Positions 16,277 through 25,361 are shown, counted from the stretch's first letter. The stretch is DNA of 64,000 nt from Bacteroides pyogenes (GCF_014196225.1 NZ_JACIDI010000007.1:68024-132023); one strand, 5' to 3'. Made by a program: numbers and translations. Notes: generated by a model not told the origin, from the letters alone.

Positions 16277-16571
16277 TGTGATGTTCAGCCCCACGCTTTT
16301 CTGGGGAGAACCGCCTTCTGGAAGTGGCGCACGAACAGAATTGTGATGTTCGGCCCCACGCTTTTCTGGGGGGAACCGCCTTCTGGAAGTGGCGCACGAA
16401 CAGAATTGTGATGTTCGACCCCACGCTTTTCTGAGGGGAACCGCCTTCTGGAAGTGGTGCACGAACAGAATTGTGATGTTCATCCCCACGCTTTTCTGAG
16501 GGGAACCGCCTTCTGGAAGTGGCGCGCGAACAGAATTGTGATGTTCAGCCCCACGCTTTTCTGAGGGGAAT
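16277..16571. repeat. 65-bp tandem repeat, about 4.5 copies
   Basis: Units start at 16277, 16342, 16407, 16472 and 16537, exactly 65 bases each, with a few substitutions; the last is cut at 16571. The unit includes CCCCACGCTTTTCTG and ACCGCCTTCTGGAAGTGG. 65 is not a multiple of three, so the short open frames through it on both strands are by-products. The first unit follows a possible 45-codon frame (16210-16346) that ends inside the repeat; I do not regard it as a gene. Confidence 0.9.
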
Positions 16572-16644
16572 CACCAAACCGGTTGCCGACAAAGAAACAG
16601 CCCGGCAAAATAAAAAGAATGCGGATAGCAGAGGGATAAGAGAT

Positions 16645-16750
16645 CACGACCAAAGAAACAAAAGGAAAAACAAAGGAAAAACAAAAGGAAAGGCAAAAAG
16701 GAAACAAAAAGAAAAGACAAAAGCGAAGCGGAGAAAAAGAAAAAAGCTGA
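16645..16750. repeat. Purine-rich (polypurine) tract
   Basis: About 105 bases almost entirely A and G on the plus strand, built from irregular AAAGGAAA/AACAAAAGG units. Low complexity. It could affect DNA structure or act in a transcript, but nothing in the sequence shows a role. Confidence 0.5.
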
Positions 16751-16794
16751 CCTGCCCGGCGTCCGCCCTTTCCGGGGGGTATGTATTCACTATT

Positions 16795-16863
16795 CCTCTT
16801 TGCATCGACTGAGAATCCCTCTTTGCATCGACTTACAATCTCTCTTTGCATCAACTTACAATC
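16795..16863 (+). promoter_or_regulatory. Three 23-bp tandem repeats directly upstream of putA
   Basis: Units start at 16795, 16818 and 16841 (CCTCTTTGCATCGACTTACA plus ATC, with minor changes), ending 18 bases before the putA ATG. The spacing, close to two helical turns, and the position suggest operator sites or a leader element controlling putA. Function is inference. Confidence 0.6.
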
Positions 16864-16881
16864 TAATAAAATACAAGCCTT

Positions 16882-19800
16882 ATGGAAAATCAGAATAAAC
16901 CGACCTTTGCCGAAGTACAGGAATGGGTACTGAAGCTGTATCATACCTGCGAACAGACAATCACCGAAGACGAACGGAGAGAACAGCAGAAATACGCCGT
17001 CATGGTGCAACGCCCGCAAGACAAGAAGTTTCTGGTGAAAATGCTCGACGAGTCGTCGCAAATACGCGACCGCAAGGTGCTTGCCCGACGAATCAAGACG
17101 CTGATAGACCGATACGGAGTTCCTCGCTTTCTGAACAGGCGGGATACGTTCCTCTTTAAAATGTATCAGGCATTCGGGCATCATTTCGACTTTATCGCCA
17201 TCCCCATCATTAAAAGGAGGCTTCGGAGCGATACGTCGAAAATCATCATCGACGAAGCGCGCCCGCAGCTGACCGAGCATCTGGCTGCCCGCTTCAAAGA
17301 GAAAATCGGGCAGAACGTCAATCTGCTGGGCGAAGTGGTGCTGGGAAACGCCGAGGCCGACCACCGCTACCACCATTATCTGAAAGCGCTCGAAGCCCCG
17401 GACATCAACTACATCTCGGTGAAAATATCGGGCATATACGCCCAAACGCATGCCCTGAACTACGAAGAGAGTTTCCCGGAGCTCATCTCGCGCATGTCGG
17501 TGCTCTATCAGAAAGCGATGGACTTTCCGTATACCGATGAAGAGGGCGTGCGCCGCCACAAGTTCATCAATCTGGATATGGAAGAATACAAAGACGCCCA
17601 CCTCACTCTGCGCCTGTTTAAAGCCGTGCTCAGCCTGCCGCAGTTCAAGAACTATTCCGCCGGAATCGTGGTGCAGGCTTACCTGCCCGATGCTTACGAC
17701 TTCCAGACCGAACTGCTCGAATTTGCCAAAGCCCGTGTGGCAGCAGGAGGAGCGCCCGTGAAAATGCGCCTTGTGAAGGGAGCCAACCTGGAGATGGAGA
17801 CTGTGGTTTCTTCGCTGAGAGGCTGGCCCAACCCCATCCGCCCTTCGAAAACGGAGGTAGACGCCAACTATCTGCACCTGCTCGAGCGGGCGCTGCTGCC
17901 GGAAAACGCCCGCGCCCTGCACGTCGGCGTGGCGTCGCACAACTTATTCTCCATCGCTTACGCCCACTTGCTGGCACAGCGCAACGGAACAGACCGATAC
18001 ATGACGTTCGAGATGCTGGAAGGCATGGCCAACCACTTGTGGAGGGCGCAGTCGATGCTGGGCAACCGTGTCATCCTCTACACGCCCGTGGTGAAAGACG
18101 AGCATTTCCTCAACGCCGTCTCTTACCTTGTCCGCCGCATGGACGAGAATACGGCGCCCGACAACTTCCTCACGCACTCGTTCAACCTGAAGCCGGGAAC
18201 GAAAGAGTGGGACTTCCTCGCCAAGCAATTCGAAGATGCCTACGCCATGAAAGACAGCCTGACGCATGTGTCGCCACGCACGCAGAACCGCAACAAGCCG
18301 TACACGCTCGTGCCGCCTTCGGACACGATGAAGAACGAGCCGGATACGGACTTCGATCTGGTTCAGAATCAGGAATGGGTGCGCCGCATCTTTGCCAAAT
18401 GGAAGAAAAGTCCGGAGGACAAGCCGGAGATCATTCCGTTGCAGATAGGCGCCGATACGGTGGTCTGCGAGAAGCGCCACCGCTACTTCGACCGTTGCCA
18501 GAACGATGAGGTATGCGTATGCGAAATGTCGCAGGCGGACAGCCGGCAGGTGGAAGAGATTATCGGGATAGCGGAGAGCGACCCGGCAGGATGGCGGCAG
18601 ACGACATTGGAAGAGCGCCACCGCATCATGTACGACGCTGCCAACCGTCTGGCCGAAATGCGGGGCGACCTGATAGGCTGCATGTGTGCCGTGACAGGAA
18701 AGACGGTGCTCGAAGGAGACGTCGAAGTATCCGAAGCGGTAGACTACGCCCGCTTCTACACCACTGCCATGAAAAAGTTCGCGGCTCTGGAGGGGGTGGA
18801 GATGAAACCGAAGGGAACGATACTGGTCATCTCGCCGTGGAACTTCCCCTGCGCCATCCCCGTAGGCGGAGTATCGGCCGCTTTGTCGGGCGGAAACACG
18901 GTGATACTGAAACCCGCCACTGTGGCGGCTCCCGTAGCCTGGATGTTCGCCAAAGCTTTCTGGGATGCCGGAGTGCCGAAAGAAGCGTTGCAGGTAATCA
19001 TCACCGACCGCGAGGCGCTGAACAAGCTGACTTCCTCTCCCGCCGTGAAACACATCATCCTGACGGGCGGAACGGATACGGCGCAACGTATTGCCGGAAC
19101 CGCTCCTTCCACTCCTTTATCGGCAGAGACGGGAGGAAAGAACGCCATCATCCTCACCGCTTCGGGCGACCGCGACCATGCCATCATGAACATCGTGGCT
19201 TCGGCTTTCGGAAACGCCGGGCAGAAGTGTTCGGCCTGCTCGCTACTTCTGGTGGAGCGTTCGGTTTACGAAAGCGAAAACTTCCGGAGCAAATTGAAAG
19301 ATGCCGCCACCAGCCTGAAGACGGGAAGCGTATGGAATGCGGGAAACATTGTGGGACCGATGATTACCGACCGCAACGAGAAGTTGCTGCAAGCCTTCAC
19401 GCTCGAACGTGGCGAGTCGTGGCTCGTTCCTCCCCGATTCATCGACGAAAAGAAATACATCCTGGCGCCCACGGTGAAATGGGGTGTACGACCGGAGAAC
19501 TTCTCCTTCCGCACCGAGCTGTTCGGCCCGCTACTGAGCGTGGCGTGCATCGAAAACCTGCAAGAAGGTATCGAACTGGTGAACGGACTTGACTACGGGT
19601 TGACCTCCGGACTGCAAAGCCTCGATGAATCTGAACAGAAGCAATGGAAAAACTCCATCCAGGCAGGAAACCTCTACATCAACCGGGGCATCACGGGAGC
19701 CATCGTCAACCGCCAGCCTTTCGGCGGCATGAAGCTATCGGCTTTCGGCGGCGGTGTGAAAGCCGGCGGACCGAATTACTGCGCATGCTTCGTCACATTC

Positions 19801-20322
19801 GCCGACAAACCCGACAGCGCTACAGACTACAGAGAAAGCTACGCCCAAGCCTACCGGGACGAGTTCTCGCGCACAAGAGACATCAACAAGCTGTACGGAG
19901 AGCAGAACCTCTTCCGCTACCTCCCGCTGAAGAGCATGGTTTTGCGCCTCTTCCCCGAAGACAGGAACGAAGAAGCCGAAATGATAGCGCTTGCCGCCAA
20001 CACATGCGGAACACCGCTTACCATCAGCTTCGACCCGAACGACGACCGCACCGAGGCTCTCCGGGCCACCGGCTGCACACTTCGCAAGGAATCGGCAGAG
20101 GAATTCCTCAAAGCAATGCCGGAATACGAACGGATACGCACCTGTTCGCCCAACATTCCGCGAAGCATGTACGAGCGGGCGGCGGAGACGAACCTGTACA
20201 TCGCCACGGCTCCTCCCGTAAAGGAAGGGCGGATGGAGCTGATCCACTACATCCGCGAGCAAAGCATTTCGTTCGAGTATCACCGCTATGGCAGCATATC
20301 CGAAGTGCCTCCTTGCGAATAG
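16882..20322 (+). CDS. putA: Bifunctional proline dehydrogenase / glutamate-semialdehyde dehydrogenase
   Basis: 1146 residues. Residues about 100-450 form the proline dehydrogenase barrel (VVQAYLPDAYDF, MRLVKGANLEME, YMTFEMLEGMANHLWRAQSM). Residues about 510-1010 are the aldehyde dehydrogenase domain, with ISPWNFPCAIPVGGVSAALS, the general base E749 in ETGGKN and the catalytic C783 in GNAGQKCSACS; the 34-residue spacing is the family norm. Together they oxidise proline to glutamate through pyrroline-5-carboxylate, passing electrons to quinone and NAD. No DNA-binding domain precedes the barrel, so it should not autoregulate as E. coli PutA does. About 130 C-terminal residues follow the dehydrogenase. 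Three 23-bp repeats lie in the leader. Confidence 0.93.
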   Translation: MENQNKPTFAEVQEWVLKLYHTCEQTITEDERREQQKYAVMVQRPQDKKFLVKMLDESSQIRDRKVLARRIKTLIDRYGVPRFLNRRDTFLFKMYQAFGHHFDFIAIPIIKRRLRSDTSKIIIDEARPQLTEHLAARFKEKIGQNVNLLGEVVLGNAEADHRYHHYLKALEAPDINYISVKISGIYAQTHALNYEESFPELISRMSVLYQKAMDFPYTDEEGVRRHKFINLDMEEYKDAHLTLRLFKAVLSLPQFKNYSAGIVVQAYLPDAYDFQTELLEFAKARVAAGGAPVKMRLVKGANLEMETVVSSLRGWPNPIRPSKTEVDANYLHLLERALLPENARALHVGVASHNLFSIAYAHLLAQRNGTDRYMTFEMLEGMANHLWRAQSMLGNRVILYTPVVKDEHFLNAVSYLVRRMDENTAPDNFLTHSFNLKPGTKEWDFLAKQFEDAYAMKDSLTHVSPRTQNRNKPYTLVPPSDTMKNEPDTDFDLVQNQEWVRRIFAKWKKSPEDKPEIIPLQIGADTVVCEKRHRYFDRCQNDEVCVCEMSQADSRQVEEIIGIAESDPAGWRQTTLEERHRIMYDAANRLAEMRGDLIGCMCAVTGKTVLEGDVEVSEAVDYARFYTTAMKKFAALEGVEMKPKGTILVISPWNFPCAIPVGGVSAALSGGNTVILKPATVAAPVAWMFAKAFWDAGVPKEALQVIITDREALNKLTSSPAVKHIILTGGTDTAQRIAGTAPSTPLSAETGGKNAIILTASGDRDHAIMNIVASAFGNAGQKCSACSLLLVERSVYESENFRSKLKDAATSLKTGSVWNAGNIVGPMITDRNEKLLQAFTLERGESWLVPPRFIDEKKYILAPTVKWGVRPENFSFRTELFGPLLSVACIENLQEGIELVNGLDYGLTSGLQSLDESEQKQWKNSIQAGNLYINRGITGAIVNRQPFGGMKLSAFGGGVKAGGPNYCACFVTFADKPDSATDYRESYAQAYRDEFSRTRDINKLYGEQNLFRYLPLKSMVLRLFPEDRNEEAEMIALAANTCGTPLTISFDPNDDRTEALRATGCTLRKESAEEFLKAMPEYERIRTCSPNIPRSMYERAAETNLYIATAPPVKEGRMELIHYIREQSISFEYHRYGSISEVPPCE

Positions 20323-20339
20323 GCGAAACAATCATCCGC

Positions 20340-20804
20340 CTATCCGGGTAAACGGGAAGTGATGTCTTGCAGCTTCCCGTTTACCACATGATACAAACGC
20401 TGGTTGGTGGTTGGAGAGCGGAGTCCGCCCAAAGCCTCTACATAAGGGCCTAACTTGATGTACTGAAAATAGTCCGTATTGAAGTGGACAGGCAGAGCGG
20501 ACTTGCCCGAATACCACCCTACTTTCACGGGAGCGATAGACTGGCAGCGCAGGAACTTCGCCAACTGTTGCACTTCCGAAGGCAGGGCATCGCCTCCCAT
20601 GAAACAGACACAGGTAATGTCCTTTCCGTATTTATCGAGCAATACGGAAAGGCTTTTTTCTGTCAGAGGCTCACCTATATCTTCCATCAGGTGCGGACTG
20701 TGGCAACCCTTACAACGGTTGGGACAGTTGGACACATTGATGGCAAGTGTCACCTCGTCGGGTATCTCCTGAAACACGATATCGTAATCAGCATAACGAA
20801 GCAT
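20340..20804 (-). CDS. nrdG: Anaerobic ribonucleotide reductase activating protein
   Basis: 154 residues, a minimal radical SAM enzyme: the [4Fe-4S] ligands are in NCPNRCKGCHSPHL (CxxxCxxC), followed by ITCVCFMGGDALP. NrdG uses S-adenosylmethionine to install the glycyl radical on the class III ribonucleotide reductase NrdD. The start overlaps the end of the upstream nrdD fragment by 17 bases, the usual coupled nrdD-nrdG arrangement. It is apparently intact although its normal substrate gene is reduced to a tail here, so a full nrdD may exist elsewhere. It converges on putA with a short gap. Confidence 0.92.
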   Translation of the reverse strand: MLRYADYDIVFQEIPDEVTLAINVSNCPNRCKGCHSPHLMEDIGEPLTEKSLSVLLDKYGKDITCVCFMGGDALPSEVQQLAKFLRCQSIAPVKVGWYSGKSALPVHFNTDYFQYIKLGPYVEALGGLRSPTTNQRLYHVVNGKLQDITSRLPG

Positions 20805-21072
20805 AATGTCTGCGAGCGGCCTCCTGTTGCCGTGGTTGTGAGAAATTGCTGATGCGCTTCATATAACCGATGACACGCGTCAGGTAATCGACGTTCGTTC
20901 CGTGACACACGGGGCATTCGCACAAATACCTCTTGTCGATATGCTTGCAGTCGTTGCATACGGTATTGGGGATATTGAACGTGAAGTAATTGCATCCTTC
21001 CGTAGCTGCTACTTGTAGCAACCGGCTCCAATGCAAAGCATAGCCCTCTGAGCCGTTACGACTCCGTATCAC
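20788..21072 (-). pseudogene. nrdD: C-terminal fragment of anaerobic ribonucleotide reductase (zinc/glycyl radical segment)
   Basis: Only 94 codons: LLQVAATEGCNYFTFNIPNT, the four zinc-ligand cysteines in CNDCKHIDKRYLCECPVC, and the glycyl radical motif YLTRVIGYMKRISNFS. This is the last part of NrdD, which is normally above 600 residues. The catalytic barrel and the ATP-cone are absent. The frame begins at a GTG that overlaps the TGA of the upstream CoA-transferase gene (AAGTGATA), so it could still be translated by coupling. Most likely a deletion remnant. A stand-alone glycyl radical domain comparable to GrcA/YfiD, which repairs pyruvate formate-lyase, is the speculative alternative. Confidence 0.75.
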
Positions 21073-22571
21073 TTCAACGTATAGCTTGCCCAGTCGGTAT
21101 TTCTCATATCGCCGCTACGGTTCAGTTCGGCATGCATACCGAGTGCAGCCTGTACGGCGTGAGGAGTTTGCGCCTTGTTGCCGGATAGCTTGAGATAATC
21201 CCACAGAAGTTGTTTGTAATCGGGATGCGCGCAGTTCTCGATAATAGCTTGTGCACGTTCTTTCGGACTCTTGCCTCGCAAGTCGGCCACACCTTGTTCT
21301 GTCACTACGATTTTTACGGAATGCTCGCTATGGTCGTGGTGCGACACCATCGGCACAATGGCACTGATCTTTCCTTCTTTGGCTACCGACGGACAAGTGA
21401 AAATGGAAATATAAGCATTCCGAGTGAAGTCGCCCGAACCGCCGATGCCGTTCATCATTTTCGTTCCGCCGATATGGGTAGAGTTTACGTTACCATACAA
21501 ATCTACTTCGATAGCAGTGTTGATGGAGATCACGCCCAAGCGACGAACCACTTCGGGATTGTTGGATATTTCCGACGGACGCAACACCAACTTGTCGCGG
21601 AAAAAATCCATGTCGCTGTAAATACTCTCCAAACAGTCGTTGGTCACCGTAAGCGAACAGGCACTGCCAAACTTGATTCGCCCGTCTCGAATGAGCCCGA
21701 TGACCGAATTCTGAATTACTTCGGTGTACATTTCAAATGCCGGAATGGTTTTGTCGCGCCCCAATGCTCCCAACACTGCATTGGCTATATTACCCACACC
21801 CGATTGCAGAGGCAGGAACGTAGAAGGAATGATTCCCCGCTTCATGTCGGCAACAAGGAAGTCCGCCACATTCTGTCCGATTTTATCTGTCAACGGATCG
21901 GAGTCGGCAAAAGAACGCGCTTCGTCAGGCCAGTCGGTTTCCACCACCGCCACTATCTTCTTCGGGTCTACTTGTATATAAGGCAGGCCGATACGGTCGC
22001 TCGGCTTATAAATGGGAATCTCCCGGCGATAGGGCGGATCGAGCGGTTCGTACACATCATGAAGCCCCATACCCGCTTTGCTGTGTGCACTGTTCAATTC
22101 CACGATAATTCGGTCGGCCAAACGGCAGATGGTGGGAGAAATACCTCCGGCGGCAGTCAGATAAATCTTCCCGTCGAGAGTGAGTTCGCAAGCCTCGATA
22201 ATGGCCACGTCTACTTTTCCCACGAATCCGTATCGTACCTCCTGTGCCATTTGCGACAGGTGGATATCATTATACGCTATTTCTCCATTGTTCACCGCTT
22301 TTCGGAAATCGGAATTAGTGGTATAAGGAGCGCGGTAGCGGATGGCTTTGGCACGTGTCAAAACACCGTCGCATGAATCGCCCGTAGAAGCACCCGTTAA
22401 TATTCCCACTTGAAAAGGATTTCCTTTAGCATGTTCCGCTTCCGCTATTTTTGCAAGTTCTGCTGTAACAGCCTTCGCCGTACCTGCAGGAGTAAATCCG
22501 CTCAGACCGATATTATAGCCGTGCTTGATGAGGCTTGCAGCTTCTGCTGCCGAGATACGATTAAATGACAT
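21069..22571 (-). CDS. Acetyl-CoA hydrolase / succinate CoA-transferase family
   Basis: 500 residues with the Cat1/ScpC-type CoA-transferase pattern: GLSGFTPAGTAKAV, GILTGASTGDSCDG, the catalytic glutamate in AFEMYTEVIQNSV, and IGGSGDFTRNAYISIF near the end. These enzymes move CoA between acetate, propionate and succinate. In Bacteroides, which ferments to acetate, propionate and succinate, a propionyl-CoA:succinate or acetyl-CoA:succinate role is likely; the exact substrate cannot be read from sequence. Full length. Its TGA overlaps the GTG of the nrdD fragment. Confidence 0.9.
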   Translation of the reverse strand: MSFNRISAAEAASLIKHGYNIGLSGFTPAGTAKAVTAELAKIAEAEHAKGNPFQVGILTGASTGDSCDGVLTRAKAIRYRAPYTTNSDFRKAVNNGEIAYNDIHLSQMAQEVRYGFVGKVDVAIIEACELTLDGKIYLTAAGGISPTICRLADRIIVELNSAHSKAGMGLHDVYEPLDPPYRREIPIYKPSDRIGLPYIQVDPKKIVAVVETDWPDEARSFADSDPLTDKIGQNVADFLVADMKRGIIPSTFLPLQSGVGNIANAVLGALGRDKTIPAFEMYTEVIQNSVIGLIRDGRIKFGSACSLTVTNDCLESIYSDMDFFRDKLVLRPSEISNNPEVVRRLGVISINTAIEVDLYGNVNSTHIGGTKMMNGIGGSGDFTRNAYISIFTCPSVAKEGKISAIVPMVSHHDHSEHSVKIVVTEQGVADLRGKSPKERAQAIIENCAHPDYKQLLWDYLKLSGNKAQTPHAVQAALGMHAELNRSGDMRNTDWASYTLK

Positions 22572-22861
22572 AGTTTGTTAGTTTTTTGAAGTTATTAGTT
22601 TTTGAGGTTGTTTATATTTTCGAAGTCGTTGCTTGAAGTCATTGATTTAGAACTTATTATTTTCAGGGAGTTGTTACTTTTAAAGAAAGCTTATTTATTT
22701 TAAAATTACTGATAAAAATGATACGAAGGAGTTGAACAGTTCCGCCTAAAAACGGGAAAGTATGAAACGTATTAAATAAACCGTGAAATTCGGCGCTTTA
22801 TCGTCTCTATCCGGATTTATTAACAAAGTCTTATAAAACATGCTTATCTGTGGATTTATTG
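22572..22861. other. AT-rich intergenic region
   Basis: About 290 bases between two minus-strand genes. It carries loosely repeated GAAGT(T/C) motifs next to the CoA-transferase start and no clear promoter consensus. No gene or stable structure seen. Confidence 0.4.
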
Positions 22862-23512
22862 CTAAAAATGTTTTCGTTGCAGAATTTCTCCCCAAATAAT
22901 CGCTTTCCGCGCTTCTTCCGGCGAATGGATGGTAAAATCTTCATTTTCAGTCCTCAGATCGTCAAAGAACCTGTTCCGGTCATCGTGCTGATCGTGCACA
23001 TCCTTGCTCACACGTTCTCCTTCTTGTCCGAAACGATTTCCTTCTTCCCACCGATGAGTCTTCTGATTTTCCAACGCTTTCTTATCTGCTACCTGCCTTG
23101 AAAGTTCCTTCTGTTTTCCGGACACTTTCCTGCTTGCCTTCGGATTGTAAAGTTCCCCAGCTCTTTCCGGATGTCGATTTATCTGTCTCCTCTCTCCTTC
23201 AAACGCTTTTCTGCCCGCCGGATTATAAGCTCTTCCGCTTTTTTCCGTCTCCCTCTCCACTTGCTCTATTTGCTTTCGAGAACCCTCCTCTCCTCCGATA
23301 ATCTCTGTTTCATAAGGAATGGGATTCAGAAAGTCGTCTAAAGAAGGAGTTCGCCCCCATGATTCGGACACGGGAGCAGCGTCGGGAGACACCTCCGGTT
23401 GCGGAGGAATGGAAAAGTCGCGGCGGTTGTCTGCCTCGCTGTTCTTTTGAGCTTGCCGAACTACCCAATAGGCTATTCCGCCTACGAAAAGAAGAAAAGT
23501 CACGACGTTCAT
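22862..23512 (-). CDS. Hypothetical protein with one N-terminal membrane segment
   Basis: 216 residues: a transmembrane helix at 5-19 (TFLLFVGGIAYWVVR), then a polar, charged, probably disordered region with loosely repeated YNP(A/K)xRK/GER segments (around 95-140), and a short helical C-terminus DLRTENEDFTIHSPEEARKA then IIWGEILQRK. Similar single-anchor proteins ending in an EARKAIIxxEIL-like motif are common in Bacteroides, and I know no function. Monocistronic as far as can be seen. The C-terminal motif, being the most conserved-looking part, may be a docking segment (inference). Confidence 0.65.
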   Translation of the reverse strand: MNVVTFLLFVGGIAYWVVRQAQKNSEADNRRDFSIPPQPEVSPDAAPVSESWGRTPSLDDFLNPIPYETEIIGGEEGSRKQIEQVERETEKSGRAYNPAGRKAFEGERRQINRHPERAGELYNPKASRKVSGKQKELSRQVADKKALENQKTHRWEEGNRFGQEGERVSKDVHDQHDDRNRFFDDLRTENEDFTIHSPEEARKAIIWGEILQRKHF

Positions 23513-23610
23513 GGTTTCACTTTCGTTTCTAATGTAAGTTGTTCGTCAAAGGTATGATTTAATCTGATTCTTGCCAACTTTTCGCCACGAATTTCACAAA
23601 CGCGGGACAT

Positions 23611-23700
23611 AAAAAAAGGGCAGCTTCACAGCTCCCCTTAATTTTTTTAACCTAAACCTTAACTATGAAAAAATCTAATGTTTCTTTCACCATGCAAATT
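23611..23700 (+). other. Hairpin with T-run followed by a 12-codon frame
   Basis: A-run, then AAGGGCAGCT (23616-23625), loop TCAC, AGCTCCCCTT (23630-23639) and a T-run: terminator-like on both strands (one mismatch in a 10-bp stem). It is followed by ATGAAAAAATCTAATG..., a 12-residue frame MKKSNVSFTMQI ending in TGA. No gene ends immediately before it. It may terminate a small RNA or be a leader/attenuator element. The rest of 23513-23959 is AT-rich with nothing else evident. Confidence 0.4.
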
Positions 23701-23959
23701 TGAAAATTAAACTGAAATTTACCAAGAATTCAAGAAGAAATATGTTACCAATTAACAATTATTATAAGTTTTATCTCTTTAATGCAACTTTTACCCTACT
23801 TTCTCTCCATTTATTTTACAATTTTTGGTAACAAAACAGACTGTTTTACTCCAAAATCCTTACTGCATTCTCTTACTTTAAGCCGGATACAATGATAAAT
23901 CTCCATATCCGTTCACACCTAAACTTCACCAATCTCTCGCATTTCCCGATTTTCTATTA

Positions 23960-23967
23960 TATCTTTG
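23960..23967 (+). promoter_or_regulatory. -7 element of miaB promoter
   Basis: TATCTTTG, a perfect TAnnTTTG, 26 bases before the miaB ATG. Confidence 0.5.
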
Positions 23968-23993
23968 CACACTAATTTTTAAAGAAACTGAAT

Positions 23994-25361
23994 ATGAATG
24001 AATTGACGGGAGCGGACTTTAAATCCGCAACTGCCGATGACAACAAAAAGTTGTTTATCGAAACCTACGGCTGCCAAATGAATGTAGCCGACAGCGAGGT
24101 GATAGCCTCCGTGATGCAAATGGCAGGATATTCTCCGGCTGAATCGCTCGAAGAAGCGGACGCAGTGTTTATGAATACCTGTTCCATCCGCGACAATGCC
24201 GAGCAAAAGATCCTGAACCGCCTTGAGTTTTTCCACTCACTGAAGAAAAAGAAGAAGAATCTCATCGTGGGCGTATTGGGCTGTATGGCCGAACGGGTGA
24301 AGGATGACCTTATCACCAATCACCACGTCGATCTGGTGGTGGGACCCGATGCTTATCTCACCTTGCCCGAACTTATCGCTTCGGTAGAGGCGGGCGAGAA
24401 AGCCATCAACGTAGAGCTTTCCACTACCGAGACTTACCGCGACGTGATTCCCTCGCGCATCTGCGGAAATCATATCTCGGGTTTTGTTTCCATCATGCGC
24501 GGTTGCAACAATTTCTGTACTTACTGCATCGTGCCCTACACCCGCGGACGCGAACGGAGCCGCGATGTGGAAAGCATCCTGAACGAAGTAGAAGATCTGG
24601 TAAGCAAAGGTTACAAAGAGATTACACTGTTAGGACAGAATGTCAACTCCTACCGCTTCGAGAAGCCTTCGGGTGAAATGATTACTTTTCCGGCATTGCT
24701 GCGTACAGTAGCGGAGGCGGCTCCGGGCGTGCGCATTCGTTTTACCACTTCGCATCCTAAAGATATGAGCGACGAAACGCTGGAAGTCATCGCCCAAATG
24801 CCCAATGTGTGCAAACACATCCACTTACCTGTGCAGAGCGGAAGTTCGCGCATCCTGAAACTGATGAATCGTAAATACACCCGCGAATGGTATCTGGAAC
24901 GTGTAGCCGCCATCAAACGTATTATCCCCGACTGCGGACTGAGTACCGATATTTTTTCCGGTTTTCATTCAGAGACAGAGGAAGACCACCAACTGTCGCT
25001 CTCGCTCATGGAAGAGTGCGGATACGACGCAGCCTTTATGTTCAAATATTCCGAACGTCCCGGCACGTATGCATCGAAACATCTCGAAGATAATGTGCCC
25101 GAAGAAGTGAAGGTACGCCGGCTTAACGAAATTATCGCTCTGCAGAATCGCCTGTCGGCAGAATCGAATGCCCGCTGCATCGGAAAAACGTACGAAGTGT
25201 TGGTAGAGGGTGTTTCCAAACGCTCGAGCGAGCAGCTTTTCGGACGCACGGAGCAAAATCGGGTTGTAGTATTCGACCGTGGCGGTCACCGCATAGGTGA
25301 TTTCGTAAACGTCCGTATCACCGAATCCAGTTCTGCCACACTGAAAGGCGTACTTGCCTGA
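23994..25361 (+). CDS. miaB: tRNA-2-methylthio-N6-dimethylallyladenosine synthase
   Basis: 455 residues in the order methylthiotransferase domain (cysteines in ETYGCQMNVADSE, NTCSIRDNAEQK and GVLGCMAERV), radical SAM domain (GCNNFCTYCIVPYTRGRERS) and C-terminal TRAM domain (VLVEGVSKRSSEQLFGRTEQ). The two [4Fe-4S] clusters support insertion of sulfur and a methyl group at C2 of i6A37 in tRNAs reading UNN codons. Normal length and complete. It stands alone behind a TAnnTTTG promoter element. About 20 polar residues precede the domain. Confidence 0.96.
   Translation: MNELTGADFKSATADDNKKLFIETYGCQMNVADSEVIASVMQMAGYSPAESLEEADAVFMNTCSIRDNAEQKILNRLEFFHSLKKKKKNLIVGVLGCMAERVKDDLITNHHVDLVVGPDAYLTLPELIASVEAGEKAINVELSTTETYRDVIPSRICGNHISGFVSIMRGCNNFCTYCIVPYTRGRERSRDVESILNEVEDLVSKGYKEITLLGQNVNSYRFEKPSGEMITFPALLRTVAEAAPGVRIRFTTSHPKDMSDETLEVIAQMPNVCKHIHLPVQSGSSRILKLMNRKYTREWYLERVAAIKRIIPDCGLSTDIFSGFHSETEEDHQLSLSLMEECGYDAAFMFKYSERPGTYASKHLEDNVPEEVKVRRLNEIIALQNRLSAESNARCIGKTYEVLVEGVSKRSSEQLFGRTEQNRVVVFDRGGHRIGDFVNVRITESSSATLKGVLA

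Noticed and set aside
16104..16812. Several short frames across the 65-bp minisatellite and a Lys-rich 97-codon frame over the polypurine tract
   Set aside because: The 65-bp unit shifts frame at each copy and the Lys-rich stretch is low complexity; no start signal or similarity.
18513..19592. 359-codon plus-strand frame inside putA
   Set aside because: Out of frame within the aldehyde dehydrogenase domain; Arg/Gly-rich shadow.
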